DNA of 64,000 nt from Daucus carota subsp. sativus (lineage: Eukaryota; Streptophyta; Magnoliopsida; Apiales; Apiaceae): the NCBI RefSeq assembly GCF_001625215.2, contig NC_030381.2:52165214-52229213 (forward strand), written 5' to 3'. How positions within the stretch are numbered: position 1 is the stretch's first letter; every line of letters starts with the position of its first letter. The position numbers and the translations under genes were made by a program. This document shows, piece after piece, positions 47,606 to 60,544 of the stretch. The notes under the pieces were generated by a model. The model was not told the origin of the DNA, searched no databases, and saw only the letters and a program-made list of their open reading frames with translations.

Positions 47606-48864
47606 ATGAATCAAAAAGAGCACTTAGGTCCCTCTCGAATATTTGACAAACCTCATGAATCCTCTACCAACCACCAAACTTTGGAGGAATCTCAAAAAGC
47701 ACAGCCACCCAAACCATCACGTCGCAGGAGACAAACTAGAGGACGACTTCTTCCCTACGAAGATTTGCGCGACATGGCTGTGGCAAAACGAGAGATTGTC
47801 ACTGCACTCAGGCTTCATAGAGCCTCCATGGAACAAAATATATACAACCACCCGCAACAACCACATCAAATGTACTCAGGATCATCATCGCAGGCCACCC
47901 CTCAAGCTGAACATAAAATAAAATCCAAATTAAGAAGAAAATCCAGAAAATATGACTGCAACGCTACCTCTAATCTCCCAGATAATTTGGACACAGTCTC
48001 CTACCAATCTTTTCCTTATCAACCCCATACTTCTCAGTCGTGGCCTTTGTGTGCTTCTGCTCCACCTCCTATCCTTGCAACCTTAAACCTTTCACTTCCT
48101 AACCAAACCTTGGGCTTGAAACTTAACCTACAAGATCTTGATGATTTAGATATCACTCTTCTTCCAAACAACCATACCCCTGCACGATGCTATACATCCA
48201 CATCCCCATCAACTTCTAATTCACCCCTTCTTTCAGTTGCTAGAGAAGAAACCCTGTATGCGGGGTTGTCTCAAGCTCCATCGGCGGCAAATCCTGATGT
48301 TGAAGAGGACCTAGGCCTCCATCACGCTGTGGACGATGAGGAAATGGCTGAGATTAGATCTGTAGGGGAGCAACATCAAATTGCGTGGGATGATGCCATG
48401 AATGTGGTCACCTCTACAGGGTGGTTTAACTTCCTTAATACCATGGAAGACGACACCAATAGGTTTGACATGGAATTTTCACCTTGGTCGAATACAAATG
48501 ACAATTGTTTCCAACAATTAGATGAGCATCACTCTGGAAACCATTCCCAAGATCATACATTGCCACAGTAAGCTTGTTTGCTTTGTTCATAGAGTACAGT
48601 ATATGTTTTCTATGATCATAATATGTTTCATTCTTTACTGAGCAGGTTTTGTTTGAACACTCTTGCTTAACATATTACCCACCACACGTGTCCCCCTGCC
48701 CTTCATAATATTCCCCACATCATGGCCATGTCTAATTTATCATTATTGGGTAGACCTCCGGTCAAATATGAAATCTCACCTTTCTACATGACTTATGTAG
48801 GATGGACATTGGAGAGATTGAAGAAATGATTAACGAAGCAATGGATGGAGAATGGCTGGGATGA
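47606..48864 (+). CDS. Uncharacterised plant protein with EAR-like motif
   Basis: Two exons, 47606-48567 and 48801-48864, joined at CA|GTAAGC and TGTAG|G in phase, 341 residues. I believe it belongs to a plant-specific family of unknown function. Residues about 39-77 are basic then helical (SRRRRQTRGRLLPY, VAKREIVTALRLHRASMEQ). A central segment holds LNLSLPNQTLGLKLNLQDL; its LxLxL pattern (about 169-175) fits the EAR repression motif that recruits TOPLESS. The rest is rich in Ser, Pro, Gln and His. The last exon adds MDIGEIEEMINEAM and ends DGEWLG, an acidic tail I associate with this family. The basic patch and EAR-like motif suggest a nuclear transcriptional regulator, which is inference. 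The first in-frame ATG is used; the frame stays open upstream to about 47507 without an ATG. Confidence 0.75.
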
Positions 48865-49245
48865 GAAGGAATGATTATTATTACCATAATAATCGAAGTG
48901 AAAGGCCTCTCTTTGCTGTTTGAGACTTCAGCCTCTGTTAAAAAGGCTTGCTACTCTGTTCGAGTTAGACCCGTTGTAAAAAAAATAAATCAAAAGTTGA
49001 AGTCCCTCTTTGTTATGAGTTTGAGTTTTAAATTCCAAATGTTGTGTAATGTTCTACTTAAATTTGTCAACATGTTTTAGTTTATGATTTTACTTAGTGT
49101 AGTCAGACAATGGTTTACCATAAATTTTGTTTAATGTAATACCAGTTACAAGTTTAGTCAGACAATACTTAGAAATGCACAAAGGGGAAACTCAGTGGAT
49201 GAGTTAAACTCTAAATGCATGAACTTCAATGCGAAACTGTTTGTT
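48865..49245. other. Convergent 3' intergenic region
   Basis: Contains the 3' ends of the plus-strand gene to the left and the minus-strand gene to the right. Nothing else is seen. Confidence 0.5.
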
Positions 49246-49806
49246 TTAGTTATGATCAGGGATATATAGTTGCAGCTTGTAAACAAGATACACGACTTCA
49301 TCAATAGTCACGGCAACTTCTAGCAGTTTTCGACTGAGCATCGATGTTATGGTCCTATCGACGTCTTTCAGTGCAATGTGGCAGACTTGTCCTTGCAGCT
49401 CCACAGCCTCATTCATCACATCCTGTAAAAGTTTTGATTTCGTTAGAACAACAGGCATGCCCTTTTCATTCAAATGCCGGATCATGGAAAGCGTTTGTCG
49501 AGCCACCTTCATGTGTCCTACCAGACCTTCCACACAATCTTTAACCTCCGGTGACTGCCCAGTGGTTTCACCAAAGCTTTTGAGTTTAGGAATGGCATTG
49601 ACAAATTTTTCGAGGCTTTGAACATCGTGAATGGTCTGCTGGATTACATCTCGAGCCACAAGCCTTTTGCTATAGAAGCTTTCTTGGTTGCAGTTCCAAT
49701 CTACAGAGTCCTGCAGAGAGGGACTAGCCATGGCTACATTGTTTCGAAGAAGAAGGCCTAAAATGACTACTACAACTGAGAATGCAAAGATTTTTCCGGT
49801 AGCCAT
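49246..49806 (-). CDS. Small secreted helical protein, possibly PMEI-like
   Basis: Intronless, 186 residues. The N-terminus has a signal peptide (about residues 1-27; hydrophobic core FAFSVVVVILGLLL, likely cut after NVAMA), so it is probably secreted. The rest reads as amphipathic helices. Three cysteines (39, 91, 142) remain; the KDCVEGLVGHMKVARQTL segment and helical length resemble invertase/pectin methylesterase inhibitors, but the usual four-cysteine pattern is incomplete. I would not call it a PMEI with confidence. The ATG at 49806 follows an ordinary leader, with a TATA box about 60 bp upstream. It is transcribed in the same direction as the neighbouring KCS gene. Confidence 0.7.
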   Translation of the reverse strand: MATGKIFAFSVVVVILGLLLRNNVAMASPSLQDSVDWNCNQESFYSKRLVARDVIQQTIHDVQSLEKFVNAIPKLKSFGETTGQSPEVKDCVEGLVGHMKVARQTLSMIRHLNEKGMPVVLTKSKLLQDVMNEAVELQGQVCHIALKDVDRTITSMLSRKLLEVAVTIDEVVYLVYKLQLYIPDHN

Positions 49807-49862
49807 CACTCTTATTACTTGATTTTCTTCGAGTTTTGTATCATACCGACCACTTTCGATTG

Positions 49863-49872
49863 CATTTTATAG
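49863..49872 (-). promoter_or_regulatory. TATA box of the secreted-protein gene
   Basis: On the minus strand CTATAAAATG lies about 60 bp upstream of the ATG at 49806. Confidence 0.6.
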
Positions 49873-50484
49873 TTGAACTCGTTTGTTTCTAAGTTGGAAA
49901 ACACAACAATTTGGGAGTAAGTTGTGGGAGTACCTTTGGTGTGCTCCAAATCATGCTCACACATATTGAACCTTTGGTCTTCAGCAACATTACGTAACGT
50001 GTAGTCACGGCTTTAGTCGAAATCAGTTTTTTGGGACTCAAGTTCATATATATGCCACATGTTCTTCGAATTTATATATACAACATAATGAAATTTTGGG
50101 TCTTAAACGTTTGAGTTCCTGGACATAAGTCTTGTCCGTTTATAGTCAGTACCACCCGGATTCACCCGGATTTTCACCAATTTCCGACAGACATAATATG
50201 ATCAGAAAAATGTACACAGACAGACAATTGAGTATATAGAATTTCGGATACCAGCAGAAGTTGTCATCCACCGATATTATTTATTATATATACGGTTGAT
50301 AAATTAAGAATAGCACGTTTACATGGTCACACCAATATGCTATCACTGCTCACAAATCTTGTAAATAATGAGTTACCAGATCTTGGATAGTAGTTTATCC
50401 AAGTAGAAAGTACAAACTTCATCCAAATTTAAGTCTTCTAGCCTTCATAATCTGAGTTCCTTAGCTGCAGTTTCAGGCATTTGA
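49873..50484. other. Intergenic between two minus-strand genes
   Basis: Holds the promoter of the secreted-protein gene and the 3' UTR of the KCS gene. No further gene is seen. Confidence 0.5.
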
Positions 50485-52593
50485 TTAAAGCCAAGGATTC
50501 CTCGAAGGCTTCCTGATGCGGCGCATTGATTTCCAGACAGCACTGTTGCACTTAAATCCTGATCCATAAGCCAGCTGCCAGATTCTGTCGCCTCTCCTAA
50601 CGCGTTCATTTGCTTCCAGATACGCGAGCTCATACCAAATGCTGCTGCTTGAGGTGTTCCCGAAGCGATACAATGTCATCCTTGAAGGCTCCATGTTCTT
50701 TTCACTGAGCTCCAGGTTCCTCTGTAGCTCATCCAGCACTGTCTTGCTTGCTGCGTGCATGCAGAAGTGCTCGAAGGCGAGCTTGTAGTCTGGAATGTAG
50801 GGCTTGGATGATTCTGATTTGGTGCCTGATCCGCCTTTGAATAAGTACTTTCTCACTAGTGTTGCGAAGAAGAGTAGCTGCTCTGAAACAGGCAGCACCA
50901 GGGGACCGAGAGTCGTGATGTTTGTTTTGATTGCTTCTGCCCCGATCTCCACTATATCTCTGCTGATCCTTAGTCCCTTGTTTCGTTGATCATCTTCTTC
51001 TTGATAAACACTCCTGAACATATAAACAGATTATATAAAATAGAAAATTCACAGTGTCTATGAAAAGAGAGGGTTGTTAGCAGGGTTGCACAATAATAAA
51101 GATTTTTGGTGGTATCTATGGCCACGAGGAAGGCTAAAAGGTTTAGAACACACACCTGAAGCTGCGATCATCTGCCCCTTTGTGAGTGCGGACAATATGC
51201 TCAAGTCTGTACTTTGCTCTAGTGAAGTCACGACGACGATTAGATAAAAGCACTGCAGAGCACCCCATCCTGAAGAAGCAATTAGGAATGAGCATGGAAC
51301 GGTCTTTCCCGGGGTACCAATTGTATCCCACCATCTCAGTACTCACCACCACAGCATAGTTATTCGGATTGGCTTGTAACATGTCGCGTGCCAAGTCCAA
51401 GGCGATGATCCCAGCGCTACAGCCCATTCCTCCAAGATTAAAGCTCAGGATGTTTCCCCTCATTTTGTAGTGGTTTATGACCATAGCCGACAGTGATGGC
51501 GTCGGGTTAAAAATACTGCAGTTCACCACCAGGATCCCGACATCCTTTGGCCTTATTCCGGTCTTTTCGAAGAGCTCGTCGAGTGCCCCAAAAATCACCG
51601 TTGAAGCCTCAGCTCTTCCTTCTTTCATCGTGGCACAATTCTCCGATGACATTATGGCCTTTGGCACATATGTCTCGTCGCCAATTCCTGATGAATGCAG
51701 GATTTTCTTCTGGAATTCAATGCTGGCTTCGTCGAATTTCCCAGAATTACGCGCTAGTTCAATGAACTGATGCTTTGAGACCTAAATGTTTCAAATGATC
51801 TGTTAGAAACATCACCAGTACTAATTTCTACACTATGATCACAATCATTCTACGGAAAATTCAAGTATATCAGTACTTAATATGATATCAGAGCTAATCG
51901 CATATACAGATAAAAAAACAAATCAGAAAATTCAAGTATACAACTTACTTAACATGGTATTAGAGCTAATCGCAAAAACACACAAACAAACAAATCGGAA
52001 AATTACATATATAAGTACTTAACATGGTATCAGAGCTAAACACAAAAACACACAAACAAACAAATCGGAAAATTCACATATAAAATACTTAACATGGTAT
52101 CAGACCTACTCACGTACACAAACATACAAACAAATCGACAAAATTTAAATTAATTATCAGACCAGATAAAATCACATACCTTGAGGTCATCCTGGGGCTT
52201 ATAACAAGCGAAATCAAGAAGATAAATAGAGCGAGGGCGCGACATGAAGTAAACCGACAGCGTAAAAACAAAAACACCGAAGAAAGCAAGAATCGTGGCA
52301 AGATCATAAAGAGCCGTAATGTTCCAAATCTTGCTCCACATTTCTTCCCTAGTAAGACTCCCCACCTCGGCTCCGAACACAAGTACAAGAACAGGAATTG
52401 TCGCTAGATAAATACCATGATTTATAAGGTAATGATAACCTAGTCTCACGTACTTCAACTTCACGGACTGTAAGAAGTCCGGGAGCCGTCGTCGAACCCG
52501 CACGGAGAATGTCATCGAGCCGGCATCAGGCCCGGAGGACTCGATCCCCCGGTTCACAATCTCCGTCGACAGAAGCTCCTGTTCTGCTGCCAT
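50485..52593 (-). CDS. 3-ketoacyl-CoA synthase (KCS4/9/11/17-like)
   Basis: Condensing enzyme of very-long-chain fatty acid elongation in the ER: joins malonyl-CoA to a fatty acyl-CoA, feeding waxes, suberin and sphingolipids. Exons on the minus strand: 52593-52180, 51781-51156 and 51013-50485, in phase, 522 residues. Two membrane segments lie at about residues 56-77 and 95-119. The catalytic triad is visible: C259 in [11 protein letters not shown]433 in [15 protein letters not shown] and N466 in [16 protein letters not shown]. Other family marks: [23 protein letters not shown] and [25 protein letters not shown] replaces the common IHAGGR near the histidine. The chain ends at RKPSRNPWL, where relatives continue about 15-20 residues past NPW, so the tail is short. 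An upstream GTG extension is not needed; the ATG at 52593 is used. Confidence 0.93.
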
Positions 52594-52698
52594 AACAAAT
52601 TTTTCATGCACACGATTAAATTATTTTTTCCCTCTTGTAATATAATTAGTATTTATTTTATGTGTAACTAAGGTAGGCTACCATGCTCCACATTCCAT

Positions 52699-52707
52699 CT
52701 ATTTATA
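52699..52707 (-). promoter_or_regulatory. TATA box of the KCS gene
   Basis: TATAAATAG on the minus strand, about 106 bp upstream of the ATG. A degraded Stowaway-like MITE begins immediately upstream of it. Confidence 0.7.
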
Positions 52708-52719
52708 CAGACATGCATG

Positions 52720-52950
52720 TACTCCCTCCATTATACAAGGTAGTTACGTGTTTTCCCAAGTTTTGACTCAGACAATTAAAATCAAATTTAATTTTTTGAC
52801 ACATATTTAAAATCTTTTGAATGTATAGTAAAATTTAAATCTTTTGACATTCAAAAAAAATATTTAAAAACAATAATTTTAGCTCGAAAATTTAAAAATA
52901 TGTATCAAAAAATTAAACGATCTATATTTCAGAACAGAAGGAACATGTAT
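52720..52950. mobile_element. Degraded Stowaway-like MITE in the KCS promoter
   Basis: The left end TACTCCCTCCATTATAC and the right end CAGAACAGAAGGAACATGTA are imperfect inverted repeats of the Stowaway type, around AT-rich DNA of about 230 bp. Repeat quality is low. Confidence 0.5.
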
Positions 52951-55900
52951 TATTGAACTTGAAATTTGTTAATTTTAACGAGCACTCCGAATTATATGTA
53001 GGTGTAGTTGAGTTGGGTACTAGGGAGTTGGGACATGAAGATGGGTTGAAAATTAAGAAGGTGGAGGTGGGTGGGAGGGAGTTAATGAGGGCACACAAGT
53101 TGGTTTGTGTAGTTGAGATGGAAGATGAATTTTGAGTGCTTTAAATTTGTGACATTTAATTGTATGCACAAAAATGTTAAGTAGTTAGTTGTTCGGAAAA
53201 TGTTATTCAGAACGGGCATTTTATATTCGCTACACGTTTGCCAGAACGATGCTTGCTTTTCGTTTCTTTATGAGTTTGTGCTTTTTGTTGGAGATAGCCA
53301 AGCTTTCTTGACTTGCTAGTGAAAAAGCTTCCTTTCCGAATTGTCTTCAATTAGGGTGCGTGTCAAGCTGGAAGAAGTCAAGTACGTGGTCACAATTTTT
53401 ACATAAATTTTATATGGTGACCTATTTTCCTGTTTTAGATAATTTTTAAAAATATTTTAAATTATAAATATCACATATAAATTATTATAATAATTGATTA
53501 TTAAGGATCAAATTTAACAATTAAAAATTAAAAAATATATTTTGTATGTAGTTATAGTGTGTGACCGATCTAGAAAGAGTGCTTGGAATTTAATTACCCC
53601 GAAATATGTAATTTTTTCTATGAATAAAATAGTTTATATTTAAGTACTCTAAAACTTCATTTTTGACTATATTATGTCACTAATTTAGTAATTTTACATA
53701 AATGAAATCCAATTTCACCTCTTAGCGGATTCTTGTATCGGCCTTGTAGTCGGCCGGATTATCTCACTAGTTACCAGGTGCCATCTGATTTGTGAGATAT
53801 ATTCACTGTAACAACAAAATTAAATGTCAGTTTCGCTTATATTTAAAAATTAATTTAAATATTAATAATATCAAATCTTAAAATAAATAAACTAAATGCA
53901 ATGATTTTAGCGAAGAATCTAGAATACACAATGTAAAGAATAAATATTTTATACATTCACACAAACAGCAGCAGTATTTGATTGATCCGACTGACCGTTG
54001 TCATAAATTTCAAGATAAGACTAGGAGAAAGCGAGAGAAAGACAGAGAGATAGATTAGAAAGATCAGGTATAAGTCAGCTGGACAGATACAGTAACTAGA
54101 CAAGAAACCGGTACTGATAAACAGTTTTTATTTAATCTTTTGTGACACGCTGGGACTATTGATATTGTTATATGTCACTAATCAGAAATTAATGGCGTGT
54201 TTATATCGCCATCTTGATAAATGATAATTGCCCAAAACAAGAAAGAAAGTCATTAAGCATTTAACAGATAACTTAACACTTGATTTCAGCAATATATACA
54301 CAAGTGATAGCTTTGAGTACCTCTTTAGGTCTGTTTATATAAAGAAAGCTTTCATTTAATGTTAAAGTAGTTCGATTGTCAATAAGGTTTTTCTAGTGTG
54401 TGTTCATGGGCAAACAATAAGCACAAAATTGGATATGTTTTAATTAGCTTACACTCTTTTTTAATAATGATGGCCCACCTGCATTCACACCAACCACACC
54501 AATGAAAACACATTAAATTTATGAGTTTCGGTGCTTAACATGTGCTCATGGGCACACATTAGACAAATCCATATAAAATAAATGTGAATTACTCCTCCTC
54601 TCTGTCCGCTGATCGTTTACCTACACTGTTTGCACACATACTTTTATAATGTATTTCAATTTTTTCTTGTTTTGAATAAAAATTTAAATATCAAATTTTT
54701 GTTCAGAAAAAAAAATTAAAAATATGTGTCAACAAATAAAATAAGAAACCTCACGGGACTGAGGAGTAGTTCGAGAATGCGTCATGCGTGAATTGTCAAC
54801 GCTATAAACAAACACGAACCAGTTGTGTCTAAATATAATTATTATATGCACTACAGGAGCCTGATCATTACTCTAATACTCTGAAGAAAATGTAAGTTAT
54901 TGTGTTAGGATGACAGATATAAGATAGTGTTCTAAAACAAAAGGAACATAGTAAATTTATATAATCGGAAAAGCTCACTTCCCGGCTCAGATCTATATTT
55001 TGAGGTGAAATAATTAAAATTTTGATCGGTGGACGGAATCCATTACTGCATAAGCTAACGTTTGGATATTTAATTCAAATACACTTCAACATATTTAGTC
55101 TATTATAATTAAAATATATTTAAGAAATTTAAGCAATAGAAAAAAGATCATCTTATGCGAATTAAAGCGGATGAGCAGAAAAATTTCAATAGAAAATTAT
55201 CAGGTTTTTCCTAGTGATGTATTATTCGGTAGAAAATGTTTGGTATGAATCACAAATCTTGCACACACTACATCAATCTCTAGTGATACACGACCCGAAA
55301 GAAAATTTGTTGATATTAAAATTAAAACCTACGGCTTTTGGTAGGTCTTAGTTGGGATGTGACTACACCGAACACATTTTCTCATCATTATAAAAATTTT
55401 GCTCAGTGAATAATTTTATCAACTTTTTACATATTTCAAAAGAAAGAACAAAATATTATGTCCATACACTTGCTAAATAGACTGTAGAATTAAAAGCCTT
55501 TTATTTGTGGAAAGAAGATTTACCTCTATGTTACCGTGTGTGAGACATGATCTCCTCTCCCATTATTAATTTGACGGTGTTTGTTTGAGGTTATAAATAA
55601 TTAAAATATTTATCAATAATACATTCACTAAGGATATCCTCAAATATCTACTCATCAACCCATACATAAATTTATATCTTGATTATATATATCAAATATA
55701 ACATGAAAAGAAGCTCACCAGTAAATAATCATATTAAACTTAATTACCAAAATTTACTAGACCAGATATACAGTTTTATTATATTTTATGTATAATTACC
55801 CAATTTTACCATTAAATTTTACCATCTATAATAATTATATAAAATAAAATTATTATATTCATAATTATCTAGGATCACCCAAACACGTAGTACTAAATCT

Positions 55901-57700
55901 AAAATGTTATCAAGGATTAAGGGTTTTAAAAGTGATATATTAGATTTAAAGAATCATAAACATACAATTGATTCGGATTAGATGATTATTGAGAACGTTA
56001 TATAGGTAAAAATCCTAGAAAGAGTCATTATTTCAGTGTATTCATTATAACCCCTACAAATCATAAATATATATAACTAATTTGAATCTGGATTACACTT
56101 GAGGTGCCAATGTCGAGTAGCATCACATGATAAAGCATCCTTATTAGAATTTTATTGGAGATGCAACAATATCATTGAGATGTTTAGTGAAGTGGCATGA
56201 GGTGCCAACTTGAGATACTAAAAGTTGTCATTCCATAAAGTAGGTTTCCAACCTCATATCCTTGACCCAATGATGTATACAATATTATTTTCACAATACA
56301 TAACCCTTCCTTTTTATAAAGTGCCAACCATTAAAGTGATTTTCTTAAAAAAAATTGCTCAAAATGATGTACGTAAGAAAGAGAATATAAAAATATTATA
56401 TTTGATTATGTGACAAAATTGACACCCTTTAAACGGTGTGCCAACCGTCGAAGATGTTACTCTCAGTCGAAATGGTCGGTGTTGAAAAGTAAGAGTAATA
56501 TTCAACACTCTACTTGCCTGAAGTAGAGGGACTTTCGAGCCCTAGTCAATCGATAAAGCATTTGCCCGAAGTCTACTGAAGTGAAAAGAATCTCAGCAGA
56601 AGAAAAGAAAACATATAACCTTGATACAGACAGTCAATTGAGCATTAAAAAGCTATTTAATTGCAAGTTGTGGCCAGATAATCAGATGTTGAAGCTTAGT
56701 AAGTAGTTCTTGATTGCAAGTTGCAGGCAGATAATGAATACACACAGTGCTATTAGGCTATTTACTCTGAATTATAATTTGGAGTTGTAATATAATTTGT
56801 ATATAAATTATTTTGTAATAAATTCGAGATTAAACCAAGTTTGTAAATAATCCAAGGGAAAGGAAAAGTAAAAAGCAACACATATATGTGTGTGTATCCG
56901 AAGTTAGATCCAACCAGAAGTGGGGATGAATAAATGAAAGGATGAAAGTGAGCTAACGAGCTCAGAGTAAAACAATATTCCTACTTTTGATGACATAAAG
57001 TACTGCACTACATATACAGTTTATTTTGTTGATTGAATACTTTTCACACGATTTAATATGGTGAAATATTAGGTTGGCATTCACCCTAAAGTACAAAAAT
57101 TTAATTCCTTGTCATCTTTATTGCTGTTGAGCAGCCCAGCTAACTACAAGTACAAAATACCGTTGTAAATTTGTTCCAGTAATTCATGGAGTCCCAGTAA
57201 ATTTCATAGATATATATGGATATTTTATGGGATTATACATTTTTCGATCAAGTTGTCAATTAATATTGATCAAATGTCGATTATGGTTAATTTTGATGCT
57301 GCCGAGTGTAATATTGAATCAAATGTCGATTACAAATTTATGCGGTCTTTCATAAGAAAGGTCTAATTGACAAATTACTTAATGCGAACTTAAGCCGAAT
57401 GTGTCCATCTCCTCTGGCATAGAAACTGACATCTAATTCACACGTTCTTATCTTCTATCAGTATAAGAATTTAATTAAATCTTCTAGAATTTATATGCAT
57501 TCATATGCGTTTAATTGTAGAATTTGTTGACAGTGCAACATCATGTCCCTACTAGTGTGTGTAGTTGCGTGTGCAAATATGATGATAGCATACGTTTGAT
57601 TTCGAATTAGAGTGGCACAGTGCTGGTGTTAGATTCTGCTGCATATATTGTTCTAGACTCGCATATGTGTGAACATATTTGGACTAATTATGATAAATTT
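52951..57700. other. Gene-poor AT-rich DNA
   Basis: No gene is recognised. A degraded Stowaway-like element lies near 54590-54770 (ACTCCTCCTCTCTGTCC and GGGACTGAGGAGTAG). Near 56110-56450 the phrase GGTGCCAA recurs four times in AT-rich sequence. A 60-codon frame near 52953-53135 is rich in Val, Glu and Gly but matches nothing I know. Confidence 0.5.
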
Positions 57701-57702
57701 TA

Positions 57703-57937
57703 CTCCCTCCGTCCCATTTTAACTGCTTTTGACTTTTTTACACGTATTTTAAGGTGTTAAAAAAATCATATCTAAACATAATCATTCTTTATAAAATTTA
57801 TATCAAATAAAAGTTTAGAATCTAAACTTTAATTTGATATAAAAATTGAATTTTTTTATTAAGTGTAGATATTGGTTTTTTGCATCTCAATATACGTGTC
57901 AAAAAGTCAAACATCAGTTAAAATGGGACAGAGGGAG
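57703..57937. mobile_element. Stowaway MITE
   Basis: A 235-bp element with near-perfect terminal inverted repeats, CTCCCTCCGTCCCATTTTAA and TTAAAATGGGACAGAGGGAG, flanked by TA on both sides (57701-57702 and 57938-57939). Textbook Stowaway structure of the Tc1/mariner superfamily. The intact ends suggest it is younger than the other copies here. Confidence 0.95.
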
Positions 57938-57939
57938 TA

Positions 57940-59907
57940 TCATCTAAAATCACTTTTAAATGCTGATTATTCTTGTATTCCAAGATGACCAAAGTAAAAT
58001 TTGTATCTAAAACATGTTTATTGAGTTTTATAATCATCATCGATTCATCGTATAACCACCGACGACATACACAAGAAGACGATGAACTATATATGTTATC
58101 CTTCAAATGGTAACATCTGACCAATATTCTTTAAATGCTGCCTGATTGACGCAAATTGAAAAAGGTCAATTGGGCCTGGGCGCCCTTAAATATACCAGAT
58201 GGGGCACTGACATTATTAATCTATACTACAAGTCAAAGCTATCTGCAAACTGATGTGCCAGGGTTCTATCAATTGACGAGGAGGGTAACTAATAGTCGAC
58301 AGCCATACATTAGCAACACAAGGGCTTAACCATGCTGAAGCTGGTGAGGATGATCATATATTCTCGAGGTGAGACAAAGTCAAACCCAGGACCGGAGACG
58401 ACAGAGGATAAACCCTTCTAGTTCAAATACTCTTTTTAAATCTGCAGAAGAGTAATTCAAATGGCCCAGGTTCGCATATTATGCTCTCTCAATTCTGGAT
58501 GGCGGTTTATCAATTGAAATCTTTCATAAATATTTCAAAATTAGGATCTCTCTTTTTAACACTTAAAATTGGATAGGTTTTACAGCTGTATGATTTATCA
58601 CCAGTGCAAATCCCTTTTGTATCTTGACACATGTTAAACTCGACTATTTTACAGTTTTGGTGAACGTAATGAAATTACCATATGTACTTATGCTTTCAAA
58701 CATGGATCAAACACTCTTATAAGCACCGCCAAAACTTACGAAAAAATTGGTTGGTTATTTGTGGCCTATCATTCTCTTAGTATGCCTTGTTCTCAAGCCG
58801 ACTCTTTAAGCTCCCATGAACGTGAAATTGAGCATTATGGTTTCAAAATGGATCAAGAAATGATCTTTTTATAGACCAAAAGAGGAGAAGAGAGCATGGT
58901 TGGTTAGAGAGGAAGAGTAAAGTTGCGACCTTGTTAACGCTGGAGTTGAGATCAAGAGACATTGATTATTCACACCATGATCACCAAAACTTGTTTTAAG
59001 AAAATACACGTATGGATAAAATATATGTAAATTATATATATGGACTTCTTATATACTTATTATCGATAATATTCATGTCAGCACAATCGGGGCTAATTAA
59101 ACTAAGTACCTATATAATCATCTTTACAAAAAGATAGTGTTAGCATGATAAAAATTTCACACATCATTTAAAAATTTCAAATTAATAACATGTAAATATG
59201 TGTTGTTTTAGATTTCTTATAAATCATAAAATAAAAAAGAAATTTTATGAACGATTAAATACCCGACAAATCAATTGTAAAATATTTTTTTTCATCTCTT
59301 TTGGAAATCATAAATAACACAATAATTTTATTAATATAAAACATCATTTTAAAATAAGTACATATTATAAAATAAACTAGCCTCACACAGAAAATTTACC
59401 GATTAGACTTCCAAAATAATTATATATTAAAAAATTTCAATTTTACTATACATAAGATACCCTACAAGTCAATTACAATATTTTTTTTCAATCTCTTTGA
59501 AAATCAAAATAACATACTGATTTTACTAAAATAAAATATATCATTGTGAAATAAATACATATCATAACATGTATTTGAGACTTTTTTAAAAAAAAAATCA
59601 AAAATCAAGATAAGATCAAATGTATATATAAAGTTTTATATCTAAATAACTATAGTGTATATAAGTATATTAAGAGGATAATAATATAATTCAATAAAAA
59701 AATATAATTATAATAAATAATACTCCCTCTTCCCCCTCATTTATTTACAGTTTTTTCACACTGCTCGACACGCATTTTAAGGCGCATATAAAACATAGTT
59801 CTACAGCTTATTTCTAAATTTTTTCTTTTTTGTATAAAAATTTAAACACCAAATTTTAGAATTAAAAAAAGTACAATATTTTAAAAATTATTTAAAAATG
59901 TGCTTGG
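57940..59907. other. Gene-poor DNA with repeat fragments
   Basis: No gene is recognised. Near 59150-59600 two stretches share words such as ATTTTTTTTCA.TCTCTTT and AATCA.AAATAACA, suggesting an old local duplication. From about 59720 a Stowaway-like left end (ACTCCCTCTTCCCC) begins and runs to the hAT insertion. Confidence 0.45.
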
Positions 59908-59915
59908 CACGGCCC

Positions 59916-60077
59916 CAGGGCCGGCTCAACACTAAGGCCATCTGCTTAGGGCCCCAACTTAGGCCTCAAAATTTTATGAAAGTATATATATTGAAATAAT
60001 AATATTTAAATTTTTGTTTGTAAATATGGAAAAAACAAAATATCTAAAACAAATATGAATCATTGAACTTTAAAAAG

Positions 60078-60114
<37 letters not shown>

Positions 60115-60536
60115 CATGAAATACTAATAAATATAAATAAAATTAACTTAAAAAGTGAGAATTAAATTAATCAAATGATTTAAATTTTTTTAGTCACATG
60201 TGTATTAAGTACTTACTAAATGTAATAAAATTTATCATCTAAAATATATAATATTTATTTTTCACAAGTTTTACATTATTATAAATTATATGATTTCTGC
60301 TTTTTATGTTATAGTACTTTTCTAATGTTTAATTAATTTAAATGTTACATTATTGTACAAATAAACCTAATAATAAATAAAAAAACAACATATAAAATGG
60401 TATATAAATTTTTGTGCGTAATTAATTTATAATAATCTAAAATATATACTATTTTAAATAAAAAATATTTTTTATATATAAAAAAGGCCTCATGTTCAAG
60501 TCTGCTTAGGCCTCAAATTTAGTTAAGCCGGCCCTG
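59916..60536. mobile_element. Non-autonomous hAT element
   Basis: A 621-bp element with ends CAGGGCCGGCTCAAC and GTTAAGCCGGCCCTG, inverted repeats with a perfect outer part, flanked by an 8-bp duplication CACGGCCC (59908-59915 and 60537-60544). Subterminal stretches (GCTTAGG...CCTCAAA) are also shared between the ends. The interior is AT-rich with a (TA)n run near 60079-60112 and no transposase. It shares its end motif with the 235-bp MITE at 11431, so both may be mobilised by the same kind of hAT transposase. Confidence 0.92.
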
Positions 60537-60544
60537 CACGGCCC

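Noticed and set aside
52594-52611. Upstream start for the KCS protein
   Set aside because: The extra six residues would start at GTG; the ATG at 52593 is the first true start.
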